A DNA stretch of 39,256 nucleotides from positions 1-39,256 of the forward strand of contig SDOA01000024.1 in the NCBI GenBank assembly GCA_004524595.1, written 5' to 3'. The stretch's first letter is position 1. Each line of letters begins with the position of its first letter. The notes beneath the pieces are model-generated. The model saw only the letters and a list, made by a program, of their open reading frames with translations. It had not been told where the DNA came from and searched no databases. Positions 24,507 to 33,639 of the stretch are shown one piece after another. Both the position numbers and the translations under genes were made by a program. This stretch comes from Candidatus Thorarchaeota archaeon. Its GTDB lineage: Archaea > Asgardarchaeota > Thorarchaeia > Thorarchaeales > Thorarchaeaceae.

Positions 24507-27343
24507 GTGATGTCAACCCCCTAAACAAAGAGATAATACAATTTCTTAGAGGGCGGGGAATAGTCAAACCGACTCCGATACAAGAACGCGCAATTCCATT
24601 ATTGCTTAGAAGAGATCAGAATATCCTTCTACTTGCACCTACTGGTAGTGGAAAGACTGAGGCAGCTCTCTTACCTTTGCTAAATAGGCTCCATCAGATG
24701 AGTAAAGATAAGGAGCTCTTTGGATTTTATATAATCTATATCACTCCTCTGAAAGCTCTTAATCGTGATGTATTCAAGAGAGTGACAGAGCTTTGTGAGT
24801 TTCTTGGTCTAACAGTGGAAGTACGACATGGGGATACGACCCAATATGCCAGAAGAAAACAGGCTATCAAACCGCCCAATTTGTTGATTACAACACCTGA
24901 ATCATTACAAGCAATTTTGCCGGGTAATAGACTCAGGTACCACCTACGAACAGTATTCGCAGTCATTGTTGATGAAGTTCATGATCTTGCTAGTAGCAAG
25001 AGAGGTGCCCAGCTCTCTTTGGGATTGGCAAGACTTGAACACATAGTCGGCTCAAAGATTCTACGTGTTGGACTCTCTGCTACTGTAGGAAATCCTCATG
25101 AGGTCGCACAGCTTCTTGGAGGAAAGGATAGAATAAGTACTATCTGGGCGGGATATGATGAGAGAAGGATTGATTTAAAGGTAGAGATGCCAGAACCAAC
25201 ATCTACGCATAAGCAATTAGCTAACAAAATTTCATACCCTCTGTATTCGATGGCCAGACTAGCAACTATTGTGGATCTTATTACCAATCATCAATCAACC
25301 CTTGTCTTCACAAATACTCGTTCGTTTGCAGAAGTACTCGGAGCAAAGATGAGAGCCATTAATCCCTCCTATGATTTTGATGTCCATCATGGATCATTAT
25401 CTAAGGATGTTCGGCTGTCTGCAGAAGACCGATTGAAAACGGGTGTTTCAAAGGCTATTATTGCAACCTCAAGTCTTGAATTAGGTATAGATATAGGACA
25501 AGCGGATCTAGTCATCCAATATTCGTCGCCTCGTGAAGTATCACGATTGCTACAAAGAGTTGGAAGGTCTGGGCATGGCGTTGGGCGGACATCCAAAGGT
25601 ATTGTAATTTCCACGATAAATCTAGATGACCTCACAGAGTCTGGAGTTATTATTCGACGCGCAAAGGCGAATAAGGTCGAAGCAGCGAGAATTCCAATGA
25701 AAGCATGGGATGTACTGAGCCATCAAATTGCAGGAATATTGCTTGATAATGACGAGATCAATAGAAACAGACTCCAAGAGATAGTGACTTCTGCATATCC
25801 ATTCAGAACAGTAAATTCGGCCGAGCTTGAAATGCTACTTCAGTTTATGCAGGGGAGAGAACTCCTTGAACTTGATGAATTTAGAGTATGTAAAGGAAGG
25901 CGGACACGCATATTCTATTATGATAGACTCAGTACCATCCCCGACATTAAACAGGTCAATGCCATAGATATCACCACTAGATCGTCAATTGGAGTCCTAG
26001 ATGAGGACTATGTATCTGCTAATGTTGAAACAGGTTCGGTATTTGTGATTCGAGGAAGACCGTGGAATGTTGTTAGCATAGATGATGAGAGCGGCGAAGT
26101 AATGTGTGTACCTGTTACAAGCACTGACACAGATGCCCCACGCTGGATAGGTGAGATGATTCCTGTACCATATGAAGTAGCAACAGAGGCAGCTAAGGTC
26201 TGGAATGCCGTTATTAACAAGAACAGGGATGATACTAAATCATGGCTTAATCATGAGTATGGAATCCCTGATAACGCTCAAGAGCATATGATAAAAACGT
26301 TAGAGCAAAGTAAAGAAGTGCTGGGAGACCTTCCAACTGATAGTTACTTCATCTTAGAGTCATTTGGCACAGGACTAGTATTGCACGCACCACTTGGAAC
26401 AAGAACAAATGAAACCCTTGGTATAGTGATTGCAGCTCTCTTAACAACGCGACTGGGATTTTCAGTTGCTGTAGAAACTGATCCCTATCGAATTCTCTTC
26501 ACAGCAACTGAAGAGCTAAACCCACATCATGTAGTAGAAGTCTTACGAGAATATTCAGGAGCACAAGTTTCTCATATCTTAAGATTGGCGATAAGACATA
26601 CTCAGAATTTTGCATCAAGATTTGTTCATGTTGGTCGTCGGATGGACATAATCAGAAAAGATGCAAAGTCAAAGCAAATACCGGTAAAATGGTTAATCAA
26701 ATCCTTTGAAGGAACACCTGTATTTGATGAGGCATTGAGAGAAGTCCTAGAGGAAAAGATGGACGAAGCAAGAGTGAGGAATATCTTTGACCAATTCTCA
26801 AAAGGAATCATAGAAGTCAAGGTAGTCATAATAGATGCACCATCTCCCTTAGCGCGATTAATTGTAGAAGAGAAAACACGTTTTGAGGTCATAGGGGAGA
26901 TAACAGAAGAAGATGAAGTTCTAAGAATGATGGAAGAACGACTTATGTCGAAACAATTCAGATTGTTCTGTATGGCTAATAATCATTGGAACTCAATTAG
27001 AACTATTTCTACACTTGATGAACAAGTAACGTGTCCAATTTGTGGTTCTAAAATGATAGCAGTATTACAGGTTTCAAATAGTGATTTTGGAAAGACTCTT
27101 GCCAAACATATCCGGGGAGAATCTCTTTCAAAAAAAGAGGAGAAAACATTCAAGGATGCAGCTTTGACGGCAGAGCTAGTATCTAGATATGGAAAGACGG
27201 CTCTTCTTGTACTAGCAGGGAGGGGAATTGGAGCTAGAACAGCATCTCGGATTCTGACACCAGCACTAAAGGAAAGACTTGAAATCTTAAGACAGATTGC
27301 TAAAGGAGAGCTTGAATATGAAAGAACGCGACCCTACTGGTAA
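24503..27343 (+). CDS. lhr: Lhr-family superfamily 2 helicase
   Basis: 3'-5' helicase of the Lhr (large helicase-related) family, linked to DNA or RNA repair and processing. The 946 residues show the Q-motif TPIQERA, Walker A APTGSGKT (45-52), DEVH at 157-160, SAT (GLSATVGN), motif V SSLELGIDIG and motif VI QRVGRSGH. A winged-helix/Lhr core follows. Near the C-terminus CPICG (C844, C847) forms half of a possible zinc site. The length fits the archaeal Lhr core. Its 3' end overlaps the EngB start by 26 bases, and a COG1407-type phosphoesterase, a family known beside Lhr in bacteria, lies about 2.2 kb downstream. Confidence 0.93.
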   Translation: MSDVNPLNKEIIQFLRGRGIVKPTPIQERAIPLLLRRDQNILLLAPTGSGKTEAALLPLLNRLHQMSKDKELFGFYIIYITPLKALNRDVFKRVTELCEFLGLTVEVRHGDTTQYARRKQAIKPPNLLITTPESLQAILPGNRLRYHLRTVFAVIVDEVHDLASSKRGAQLSLGLARLEHIVGSKILRVGLSATVGNPHEVAQLLGGKDRISTIWAGYDERRIDLKVEMPEPTSTHKQLANKISYPLYSMARLATIVDLITNHQSTLVFTNTRSFAEVLGAKMRAINPSYDFDVHHGSLSKDVRLSAEDRLKTGVSKAIIATSSLELGIDIGQADLVIQYSSPREVSRLLQRVGRSGHGVGRTSKGIVISTINLDDLTESGVIIRRAKANKVEAARIPMKAWDVLSHQIAGILLDNDEINRNRLQEIVTSAYPFRTVNSAELEMLLQFMQGRELLELDEFRVCKGRRTRIFYYDRLSTIPDIKQVNAIDITTRSSIGVLDEDYVSANVETGSVFVIRGRPWNVVSIDDESGEVMCVPVTSTDTDAPRWIGEMIPVPYEVATEAAKVWNAVINKNRDDTKSWLNHEYGIPDNAQEHMIKTLEQSKEVLGDLPTDSYFILESFGTGLVLHAPLGTRTNETLGIVIAALLTTRLGFSVAVETDPYRILFTATEELNPHHVVEVLREYSGAQVSHILRLAIRHTQNFASRFVHVGRRMDIIRKDAKSKQIPVKWLIKSFEGTPVFDEALREVLEEKMDEARVRNIFDQFSKGIIEVKVVIIDAPSPLARLIVEEKTRFEVIGEITEEDEVLRMMEERLMSKQFRLFCMANNHWNSIRTISTLDEQVTCPICGSKMIAVLQVSNSDFGKTLAKHIRGESLSKKEEKTFKDAALTAELVSRYGKTALLVLAGRGIGARTASRILTPALKERLEILRQIAKGELEYERTRPYW

Positions 27344-27941
27344 GACAAAACCGATTATAGTATTTACAGGAAGAAGTAATGTAGGTAAAAGCAGTACCAT
27401 TCGAGCCCTTACTGGTAGGAAGGTGAGAATAGGGAAACACCCTGGAAGTACTCGTTGGGAGCAAATGATTGATTATGGACCAGTAACGATTGTCGATATT
27501 CCTGGCTTTGGATACATGGCAGGAAAAAGTAAGGTAACTATAGAGAAGACGAAAAGCCATATCATCCAATCACTTGAGAATTGGAGTAATAGAATCTTAG
27601 TGGCGGTACATATTGTCGATCTGTCTCTTTTCAGGGAAATCCATGAACGATGGACTTTACGGGGAGAGATACCAGTGGATGTGGAATTCTACTCGTTTCT
27701 TTGCGAGATTGCACCACGGGTCATAGTGGTGGCTAATAAAATAGACAAGGTAAAGAAACATCTTATTGATGTCGAATATGACTTTCTTGTATTTCATCTA
27801 AGAGAAGCAGTTACTGAAAGAGAGCCCACGATTATTCTCGCATCATCTCTAAAGAAAGAAGGTTTCATTGAGTTAAGAAACATGATAAACGAGATTCTAG
27901 ATGAGGAAGGCTTGGAGAGACCCATATGGGCTCTCATCTAA
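27318..27941 (+). CDS. engB: EngB-type GTP-binding protein
   Basis: P-loop GTPase of the EngB/YihA family, in bacteria needed for large-subunit ribosome assembly. The 207 residues carry G1 GRSNVGKSS (18-26), a G2-region threonine in GSTRWEQ, G3 DIPGFG, G4 NKID and a G5-like ASS. ATG 27318 lies within the end of lhr behind AAGGAGAG, a strong ribosome binding site; the TTG at 27297 is unlikely. It overlaps the convergent secreted-protein gene by 8 bases. Archaeal EngB function is not established. Confidence 0.9.
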   Translation: MKERDPTGKTKPIIVFTGRSNVGKSSTIRALTGRKVRIGKHPGSTRWEQMIDYGPVTIVDIPGFGYMAGKSKVTIEKTKSHIIQSLENWSNRILVAVHIVDLSLFREIHERWTLRGEIPVDVEFYSFLCEIAPRVIVVANKIDKVKKHLIDVEYDFLVFHLREAVTEREPTIILASSLKKEGFIELRNMINEILDEEGLERPIWALI

Positions 27942-29028
27942 GCTTCTTCATCAAATAGAAAGCAACACCAACAATTAGGAAAACGGAGGATATGATTAGC
28001 ATTGGTACTATCGCACTTGGAGCTGTAACAAACTCATCTGATAACCAAGATATTATGTTCATGAATAGACGAGCGTTGTCACCCATATAGAACCAATTGA
28101 GATTTGTATCAGGGATATCTATTGGTCGTCCAGTAAACATTATGGTCGATCCTGAGATGACCACTCTTGCATCACCGAATTCAAAAGCGGAGAGCCATGA
28201 TGGAAATGTACCATTCACTGCAGAATACGAGAGGGGATTCAGTTCGTATTTGGTCATGTTGGGCATGGACCAATTTGCCCATGTATTAGAGTTCACTCGA
28301 TATTGTGCAAATGAACTTTCATAGCTTTTTCCAATACCGCTTGCCAAAGAGAGTGGTTTTAATGTTGCAGTCATTGTATATATATCGTTGATATTTCTGA
28401 AAATGGGATGTGTCGTATCCCAAGTAGTAGCGCCTAAATGTATGACCCACGGTATTGTATCATTCAAGGCATTTTCGTAATCAAACATGATATCAGCGTA
28501 GTCATCTACGGATGTTGTATTTATACTGAAACGAGGACCTGTCATATTAATGCCATCAAGGAGCTTGTTGAGAGCGATATTGTCACCTGTATCCTGAAGT
28601 AGGTTCTCAGTCCAATATGTGGACTTCTGGGATAAGACTGGGTCGCCGAGAACAAACAATGAACTACCATTAATCATCATCTCAGTAATTCCAGCTAGTT
28701 CTTCGCTGCTGAATGGTGAACTATCATCAGGACTTGCAATTATCAAGATGTCAACATCATTAAGAATGTCATCTGTCAACGAGTCATCATTATTGATATG
28801 CACAATATAACGAGTTGATGCGTTTACCATATCAAGTATTAATTTTAAACCGAGGTCTTCACTATCAGCTGCGAATTGTTGCGAATGGCTGGCATCGTAC
28901 AAAACAACGACAGGATCTAAGCCAGCTTGAGCATGAACAGTAGCCTGAAAACTCGATAGAAGTATAATGGCTGTTAATATTGCTGCAATTAGTCTGGGAG
29001 CGTGGTTGAGCTGATTCATGAGTCGCAT
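27934..29028 (-). CDS. Secreted/membrane-anchored protein with IFT52/GldG-like domain
   Basis: A 364-residue protein with an N-terminal signal peptide (about 11-34, LIAAILTAIILLSSFQATVHAQ) and an alpha/beta domain at about 36-290. That domain starts with PVVVLYDASHSQ and contains DVDILIIASP and SSEELAGITEMMINGSSLFVLGDP. This is the pattern of the GATase-like IFT52/GldG/DUF4350 group. A C-terminal membrane helix follows with a basic end, MKKLR. Eight N-x-S/T sequons are visible (for example NASTR, NGSS, NMTK), consistent with AglB glycosylation. The start could be ATG 29028 or 29019. No catalytic residues are evident; the role is unknown. Confidence 0.75.
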   Translation of the reverse strand: MRLMNQLNHAPRLIAAILTAIILLSSFQATVHAQAGLDPVVVLYDASHSQQFAADSEDLGLKLILDMVNASTRYIVHINNDDSLTDDILNDVDILIIASPDDSSPFSSEELAGITEMMINGSSLFVLGDPVLSQKSTYWTENLLQDTGDNIALNKLLDGINMTGPRFSINTTSVDDYADIMFDYENALNDTIPWVIHLGATTWDTTHPIFRNINDIYTMTATLKPLSLASGIGKSYESSFAQYRVNSNTWANWSMPNMTKYELNPLSYSAVNGTFPSWLSAFEFGDARVVISGSTIMFTGRPIDIPDTNLNWFYMGDNARLFMNIISWLSDEFVTAPSAIVPMLIISSVFLIVGVAFYLMKKLR

Positions 29029-29119
29029 CCGACCTTGTTGGGCTATCAACGTGCGAGACCTGAGCCATTGTTTTAAAGTTATCTTCAGTACGAAAGTCGA
29101 CTTATTCTAATTCCTATCA

Positions 29120-29509
29120 CTAATCGGTTCTACGCCATTCAACATACATCTTTCTTCGTTCTTTGTCTGTAGATTTAATTTCCTCGTACAAGCCTCTGAG
29201 TTCTGCAATCTGTTGGGCTAATAAGTGATAACACATATTGCTCTCGCGAGAGATAACGACTTCCTGATAGAAACTTCTACATGTACAATATATTTTTGGA
29301 ATTATCATATACTGACGCTGACGACCTCGTACAATCCAAATGGATGAGCCACTTGGTTGAAATATGTATTTTTTCACTTTCTTCTCTTCAACGACTCTAA
29401 GTGCTCTGATGAATTTCTTACCATATTTATTTCGAAAATAATCTATATCACTCTGGGTAAGACTTTCTTTGGAGAGTTTTTTTGCCTCTATTAATGAGAG
29501 AGCCATCAT
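29120..29509 (-). CDS. SWIM zinc-finger protein
   Basis: About 129 residues (from ATG 29509) with a basic N-terminal region and a clear SWIM motif CTCRSF...NMCYH, i.e. CxC-x15-CxH. It is preceded by the typical strand segment IWIVRGRQRQYMIIPKIYCTC and followed by HLLAQQIAEL. SWIM proteins bind DNA or partner proteins; eukaryotic SWS1 with a Rad51 paralogue promotes recombination, and archaeal SWIM proteins have been compared with it. RadB is encoded elsewhere in this window, but a functional link is speculative. A GTG at 29515 is an alternative start. Confidence 0.75.
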   Translation of the reverse strand: MMALSLIEAKKLSKESLTQSDIDYFRNKYGKKFIRALRVVEEKKVKKYIFQPSGSSIWIVRGRQRQYMIIPKIYCTCRSFYQEVVISRESNMCYHLLAQQIAELRGLYEEIKSTDKERRKMYVEWRRTD

Positions 29510-29569
29510 CCTCACTGAGATTCATGTATAACGAAGTTAAAATGTTGTACCTTTGAACTATAATCAACC

Positions 29570-30421
29570 ATGGAGATTGTATTTGATGACAGAGGAATGA
29601 TAATACGGAGTGATAATAATTCAGTCCTAATCATTTCAGATATGCATCTAGGATTAGAGGAGGAGATTTCAGAAGAAAAGGGAGTCCACTTTCCATTTCA
29701 GCATGTCAATATCCTAGAACGGGTGAAGACTATTGTTAGCAAATACGATGTATCAAAACTGTATATCATTGGAGATGTAAAGCACACAATTTTGACTGAT
29801 ATTCCATATAATTGGGAGATTTTACCTGAATTTATGACGGAGTTAAACAATATTGTGAAAACTATTATCATTCCTGGAAATCATGATGGAGACCTAGAAG
29901 CATTACTCCCACGTAGTGTTACAGTCAAGGATGTCCGTGGGATTATAATCGGTGAAGGTAATGACAGAGTTGGATTGCTTCACGGTCATTCTTGGCCAGA
30001 TCCCAAACTTCTTGATGTGCCACGAATAGTCATAGGGCATAGTCATCCATCTGTGAGTAGATTTAGAGTTGTATCTAGTCCTAAACTAGGGCGAACAGAA
30101 AGGAAAAGGTTTGCTGGATCAATACCAGTAATTATACAATCTCAACTAAATAAGAACTGTGTTCGACAACAAATGGGACTTTTAGAAATTGACGGCGATG
30201 AGGGAGCTATTCTTGTTACTCTTCCAAGCTTCAACCAACTCATTTCTGGATTGGCAATCAATTCTCCACACTCAGAGATGCAGGGTCCCTTCTTTGAGAA
30301 TTCATGTGCAAGCCTTATTGATTCCGAGGTATTCAGTACAGATGGGTTATTTCTCGGAACAGTTGGATGGATGAGAGAACGGTTTAACGAAATGATTAAA
30401 TCCAATCCAACAGGGAACTGA
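29570..30421 (+). CDS. ICC-like metallophosphoesterase (COG1407 type)
   Basis: Calcineurin-like two-metal phosphoesterase of 283 residues. The ligand motifs appear in order: DMHLG (24-28), GDVKH (68-72), GNHDG (103-107), HGHS (138-141) and GHSHP (156-160). The GDVKH form and the layout fit COG1407, whose bacterial members sit with Lhr and DNA ligase in repair operons. Here Lhr lies upstream with EngB, the IFT52-like and SWIM genes between. The substrate is unknown. ATG 29570 is divergent from the SWIM gene, and a tRNA gene follows 10 bases after the stop. Confidence 0.87.
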   Translation: MEIVFDDRGMIIRSDNNSVLIISDMHLGLEEEISEEKGVHFPFQHVNILERVKTIVSKYDVSKLYIIGDVKHTILTDIPYNWEILPEFMTELNNIVKTIIIPGNHDGDLEALLPRSVTVKDVRGIIIGEGNDRVGLLHGHSWPDPKLLDVPRIVIGHSHPSVSRFRVVSSPKLGRTERKRFAGSIPVIIQSQLNKNCVRQQMGLLEIDGDEGAILVTLPSFNQLISGLAINSPHSEMQGPFFENSCASLIDSEVFSTDGLFLGTVGWMRERFNEMIKSNPTGN

Positions 30422-30431
30422 TTTTAGTAAT

Positions 30432-30508
30432 GGGTCGGTGGTCTAGCTTGGTATGATTCGTGGTTCGGATCCACGGGATCGGGCGTTCAAATCGCCCCCG
30501 GCCCACCA
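30432..30508 (+). tRNA. tRNA-Pro (anticodon CGG)
   Basis: A full cloverleaf can be drawn. The acceptor GGGTCGG pairs with CCGGCCC. The D arm (GTCT...TGAT) is slightly weak. The anticodon stem CGTGG/CCACG has loop TTCGGAT, giving anticodon CGG at 30466-30468. The variable loop is GGATC, and the T arm is GGGCG-TTCAAAT-CGCCC. The discriminator A is followed by an encoded CCA (30506-30508). No intron is present. It reads proline codon CCG and lies just after the phosphoesterase gene. Confidence 0.95.
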
Positions 30509-30538
30509 TTCTATTCAAATAATTGTTGCATCTTTTCC

Positions 30539-31126
30539 TCAAGAATTTCGGTTATGAACAGTCTGTATAGAGGGATGCAATGTAATCAGTAAAACAACCA
30601 ATCCTCCAAGAGGATAGACTGTGTTCCCTATGATGTATAGATAAATCATTAGTGTGATGAGAGTAAATTGCAGAAAGATTATCAAAAAAGATGACACTCT
30701 TAGTTTCTTTCTTGAAATTGTACATCTTCTATCAATGAAAAAGAGTATGCCTACGAAAATTGTCATCCCTAGAAGAAGCAACAATCCCAGATTAAGACCG
30801 GAGAGATAATGCTGCTCATGAATGAATTCTGATTGGTCATCTCGTAGGGCAAACCGTAGTAAAGGGATTCCTTCTGGCCAACCAAAACATACAGCATTAC
30901 TGAAGAGCTGTGCACCGTAATCATGATACTGTTGAATACAAAATGGAAACGCAACCGGTGAAAAGACTCTTAGAGCTTCATTTGCGCTAAGTGAGATTTC
31001 TGTAATAGGTGGCAGACTTGCCATCACTGCAATTATGTAAGAAAAGACGAGTCCAATAGATAGAAGAATAACTGTCTTCTCAATGCCAGTTTCATCTATC
31101 AATAGCCAATGTGATAATAACAACAA
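30539..31126 (-). CDS. Multi-pass membrane protein, start uncertain
   Basis: A frame of 195 residues with about four hydrophobic helices: near 18-36, 110-130 (GLNLGLLLLLGMTIFVGILFF), 140-163 and 165-180. Between the first two is an external-looking loop of about 70 residues with three cysteines. The only start in frame near the 5' end is a run of TTG codons directly after an in-frame TAG at 31133-31135, and no Shine-Dalgarno signal precedes it. Protein-like sequence continues upstream in other frames (see the adjacent entry), so this is probably the main part of a frame-broken gene. The family was not recognised. Confidence 0.5.
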   Translation of the reverse strand: MLLLSHWLLIDETGIEKTVILLSIGLVFSYIIAVMASLPPITEISLSANEALRVFSPVAFPFCIQQYHDYGAQLFSNAVCFGWPEGIPLLRFALRDDQSEFIHEQHYLSGLNLGLLLLLGMTIFVGILFFIDRRCTISRKKLRVSSFLIIFLQFTLITLMIYLYIIGNTVYPLGGLVVLLITLHPSIQTVHNRNS

Positions 31127-31272
31127 TAAGTACTACGAGCGAACAAATCCACGCTTCATGAATTCTTTTCCATAATATCTTGCTCTTGAAGAAATGTCTT
31201 TCGACTCGTTGTACAGGTTCCTTCTATGAGGTCTAGAATTCCTTTTACAAGATATAAGGACTGGACACATCA
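31092..31272 (-). pseudogene. Frame-shifted 5' remnant of the membrane-protein gene
   Basis: Upstream of the 195-aa frame, two other minus-strand frames look like its lost N-terminus. One (31269-31156) reads LYLVKGILDLIEGT; the next (31223-31092) reads VQRVERHFFKSKILWKR, then a membrane helix SLVVLIVVIITLAID before its stop. Each frame picks up where the previous loses protein character, as expected after two small indels. Neither has a usable start codon. A sequencing or assembly error would give the same picture. Confidence 0.4.
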
Positions 31273-31378
31273 ATAATTCTGTGTTATTAAAACAAATACA
31301 AAAATGTCGAAGGAAGACTTCAAAAGCACCGATTATCTACGGCGATTTCATTAATCCATAAAGTGAGTGAGTAAGAAC

Positions 31379-32320
31379 ATGGGAACAGGTTCTGGTAAAG
31401 GAAAGACCATCCTTTTTGGAGAGCATTTTGTTGTATATGGACTTCCTGCATTGGCTGCTGGAATTGCCTCTGAAACGACTGCAAAACTGACTCGTGTGCG
31501 ATCTTTTGGACATACTCTTGTTGATAATAGGCCAGCAATGCCAGGGTATAAGAAAAAGAAGTATGATGAGCAGAAAGCCTCACTAGATAATATTCTGAAA
31601 TTTCTTAATATTGATACTACCAGAATTGGATTTCAGATAGACCTTGGGGGAGATCTGGTCTGTGCGTCAGGAATTGGAGCTAGTGCAGCTAGTTGTGTTG
31701 CTATTGTAAGAGCTCTGAATGATGAATTCAAACTAGGGCTTAGTGACGAACAGGTCAATGAAGCTGCCTATGAAGGAGAGAAAGGATATCATGGTACACC
31801 TTCAGGACTAGATAATACAGTATCGACTTATGGAGGATTGATATGGTTTGAGAGAGAGTTGAGTGGTGGACCTCCAAAGTTCAAGAAGCTTAAGCTCGAC
31901 AAGGCTATGCATCTTGTCATAGCATCAACTGGTATCACTGCAAGTACAAAGGGGGTTGTAGGAGATGTCAAGGCAAAGAAAGACACAGACGCAGACTGGT
32001 TTGACTCAATCGCAGAGGAGTATACTCAACTTGTTTACGATGGAAAAGAGGCCTTGATTAAATTAGATACCGTCAAAGTTGGGAAATTAATGAATAGAAA
32101 TCATGAGTTGCTTCAACAAATGACTGTTTCTTGTCAAGAACTTGACAAATTAGTGAAAGTTGCACGCGAAAATGGCGCACTTGGAGCAAAAATGACTGGG
32201 ACTGGGCGAGGCGGGAATATGATTGCATTGGCGCCTGATGAACCAATAGCAACGAAGATTGCAGCAGCTCTTGAGAAGGCTAGAGCTGCAGGGGTCTGGA
32301 CAACAACATTTGGTCTATGA
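31379..32320 (+). CDS. mvk: Mevalonate kinase
   Basis: GHMP kinase that makes 5-phosphomevalonate, the entry to isoprenoid synthesis. The 313 residues (from ATG 31379) start GTGSGKGKTILFGEHFVVYG. They contain the ATP-binding ASGIGASAA (96-104), the EKGYHGTPSGLDNTVSTYGG block and the C-terminal GALGAKMTGTGRGG. GTGAG a few bases before the ATG supports this start over the GTG at 31367. First gene of a four-gene operon for the archaeal mevalonate pathway; UbiD starts 10 bases after its stop. Confidence 0.95.
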   Translation: MGTGSGKGKTILFGEHFVVYGLPALAAGIASETTAKLTRVRSFGHTLVDNRPAMPGYKKKKYDEQKASLDNILKFLNIDTTRIGFQIDLGGDLVCASGIGASAASCVAIVRALNDEFKLGLSDEQVNEAAYEGEKGYHGTPSGLDNTVSTYGGLIWFERELSGGPPKFKKLKLDKAMHLVIASTGITASTKGVVGDVKAKKDTDADWFDSIAEEYTQLVYDGKEALIKLDTVKVGKLMNRNHELLQQMTVSCQELDKLVKVARENGALGAKMTGTGRGGNMIALAPDEPIATKIAAALEKARAAGVWTTTFGL

Positions 32321-32330
32321 GGTGAACTTG

Positions 32331-33638
32331 GTGATACTTGAGAATTATATTAAGGCGTTACAAGAACAAGAAAGAATTACAACTATCAAGAAAGAGATAT
32401 CAAAACATCTCGAAATAGCGGGTGTATTGAAGACACTTGAACCAACGCCAGTATTATTTGAGAATGTCAAAGAGAGTGAGTTCCGAGTTGCTGGAAACCT
32501 GTTCTGTAATAAGAAACAGATTGCAGATTATTTTGGAATCAAGACAGAAGAGATTATCCCAACACTAACACAAGCAATTGAAAATCGTAGTCCTCCTGAA
32601 AGGACTACAAATGCAGCCTGTCAAGAGGTGGTGGAGAACACTGTTGATCTAGATAGGCTTCCAATCTTATTCCATAACAAAGTTGATGGGGGGCCATACA
32701 TTTCCTCCGGGGTTGTAGTGGCTACAGACCCTGAATATGGCCAGAATTTGGATTTTCATAGGGCAATGCAAATTGGGAAAGATAAGATGGTGGCAAGAGT
32801 AGTCAGTGGGAGAGATTTCTTTAATTTTCTGAAACGAAATGGCGAAGTCGATGTTGCATTCTGTATTGGTAATACTCCTGAAGTGCTTATTGCAGCCGCT
32901 ACTTCTGTTGATACAGGCATAGATGAGTTAGAGATTGCTAATGCCCTTAGAAATATCAAGGTGACCAAGGCAAAGTCAGTAGATCTTATGATACCAGCAG
33001 ATAGTGAGTTTGTGTTAGAAGGTCGTGTCTTCTTGGAAGAGAGGCATGAAGAGGGACCATTCATAGACCTCACGGAAACTGTTGATGTAATTAGAGAAGA
33101 ACCAGTCTTTGAAGTCAAGAAGATAACACATAGAAAAACTGCAATTTGGCAAGGACTGCTTCCTGGTAGATCGGAACACAAGATATTGATGGGGATGCCC
33201 AGAGAGCCGACAGTCTTTAAGAAAGTGAAGGATAGAGGTATTGATGTTCTTGATGTGTATATCACACCAGGTGGTGCAAGCTGGTTACATGTTGCAGTAA
33301 AGATTCGAAAGAAAAACGAAGACGACGGAATCAAGACCTTGGAGGCTGCATTTGTAGGTCATAAGAGTGCAAAACACATCTGGGTCTATGATGAAGATAT
33401 TGACATATACTCAGATGAGGAGAGAGAATGGGCTATGGCTACAAGATTTCAGGCTGATGATGATCTACTCATAAAGGACCGAGAGCCGGGTAGTTCACTA
33501 GACCCAAGCGCAGAACTAGGTACTAAGATGACGACCAAGTGCGGTTTTGATTGTACCAAAGTATTAGATACTAAGGGCAAGGGATTCGAGAAGGCAAGAT
33601 TCCCCGAAGTAGATCTAAAGAAGTTTCTTGGTGATTGA
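32331..33638 (+). CDS. UbiD-family decarboxylase, probable anhydromevalonate phosphate decarboxylase
   Basis: Prenylated-FMN-dependent decarboxylase; in the archaeal mevalonate pathway this family converts trans-anhydromevalonate phosphate to isopentenyl phosphate. The 435 residues show UbiD features: DLDRLPILFHNKVDGGPYISSGVVVATDPEYG, FHRAMQIGKDKMVAR, AFCIGNTPEVLIAAA and EGPFIDLTETVD. A GTG start at 32331 follows AGGTGA, which overlaps the mvk stop; the open frame upstream lies inside mvk. The substrate call rests on its place between mevalonate kinase and both phosphomevalonate dehydratase subunits. The UbiX flavin prenyltransferase it needs is not in this window. Confidence 0.9.
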   Translation: MILENYIKALQEQERITTIKKEISKHLEIAGVLKTLEPTPVLFENVKESEFRVAGNLFCNKKQIADYFGIKTEEIIPTLTQAIENRSPPERTTNAACQEVVENTVDLDRLPILFHNKVDGGPYISSGVVVATDPEYGQNLDFHRAMQIGKDKMVARVVSGRDFFNFLKRNGEVDVAFCIGNTPEVLIAAATSVDTGIDELEIANALRNIKVTKAKSVDLMIPADSEFVLEGRVFLEERHEEGPFIDLTETVDVIREEPVFEVKKITHRKTAIWQGLLPGRSEHKILMGMPREPTVFKKVKDRGIDVLDVYITPGGASWLHVAVKIRKKNEDDGIKTLEAAFVGHKSAKHIWVYDEDIDIYSDEEREWAMATRFQADDDLLIKDREPGSSLDPSAELGTKMTTKCGFDCTKVLDTKGKGFEKARFPEVDLKKFLGD

Positions 33639-33639
33639 G

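Noticed and set aside
31303..31353. A 16-codon frame (MSKEDFKSTDYLRRFH) in the mevalonate kinase leader
   Set aside because: Could be an upstream leader peptide, but there is no ribosome binding site and so short a frame is expected by chance.
32756..33334. 192-codon minus-strand frame within the UbiD-family gene
   Set aside because: Long but Ser/Thr/Pro-rich and exactly antisense to a clear UbiD gene; a typical shadow frame.
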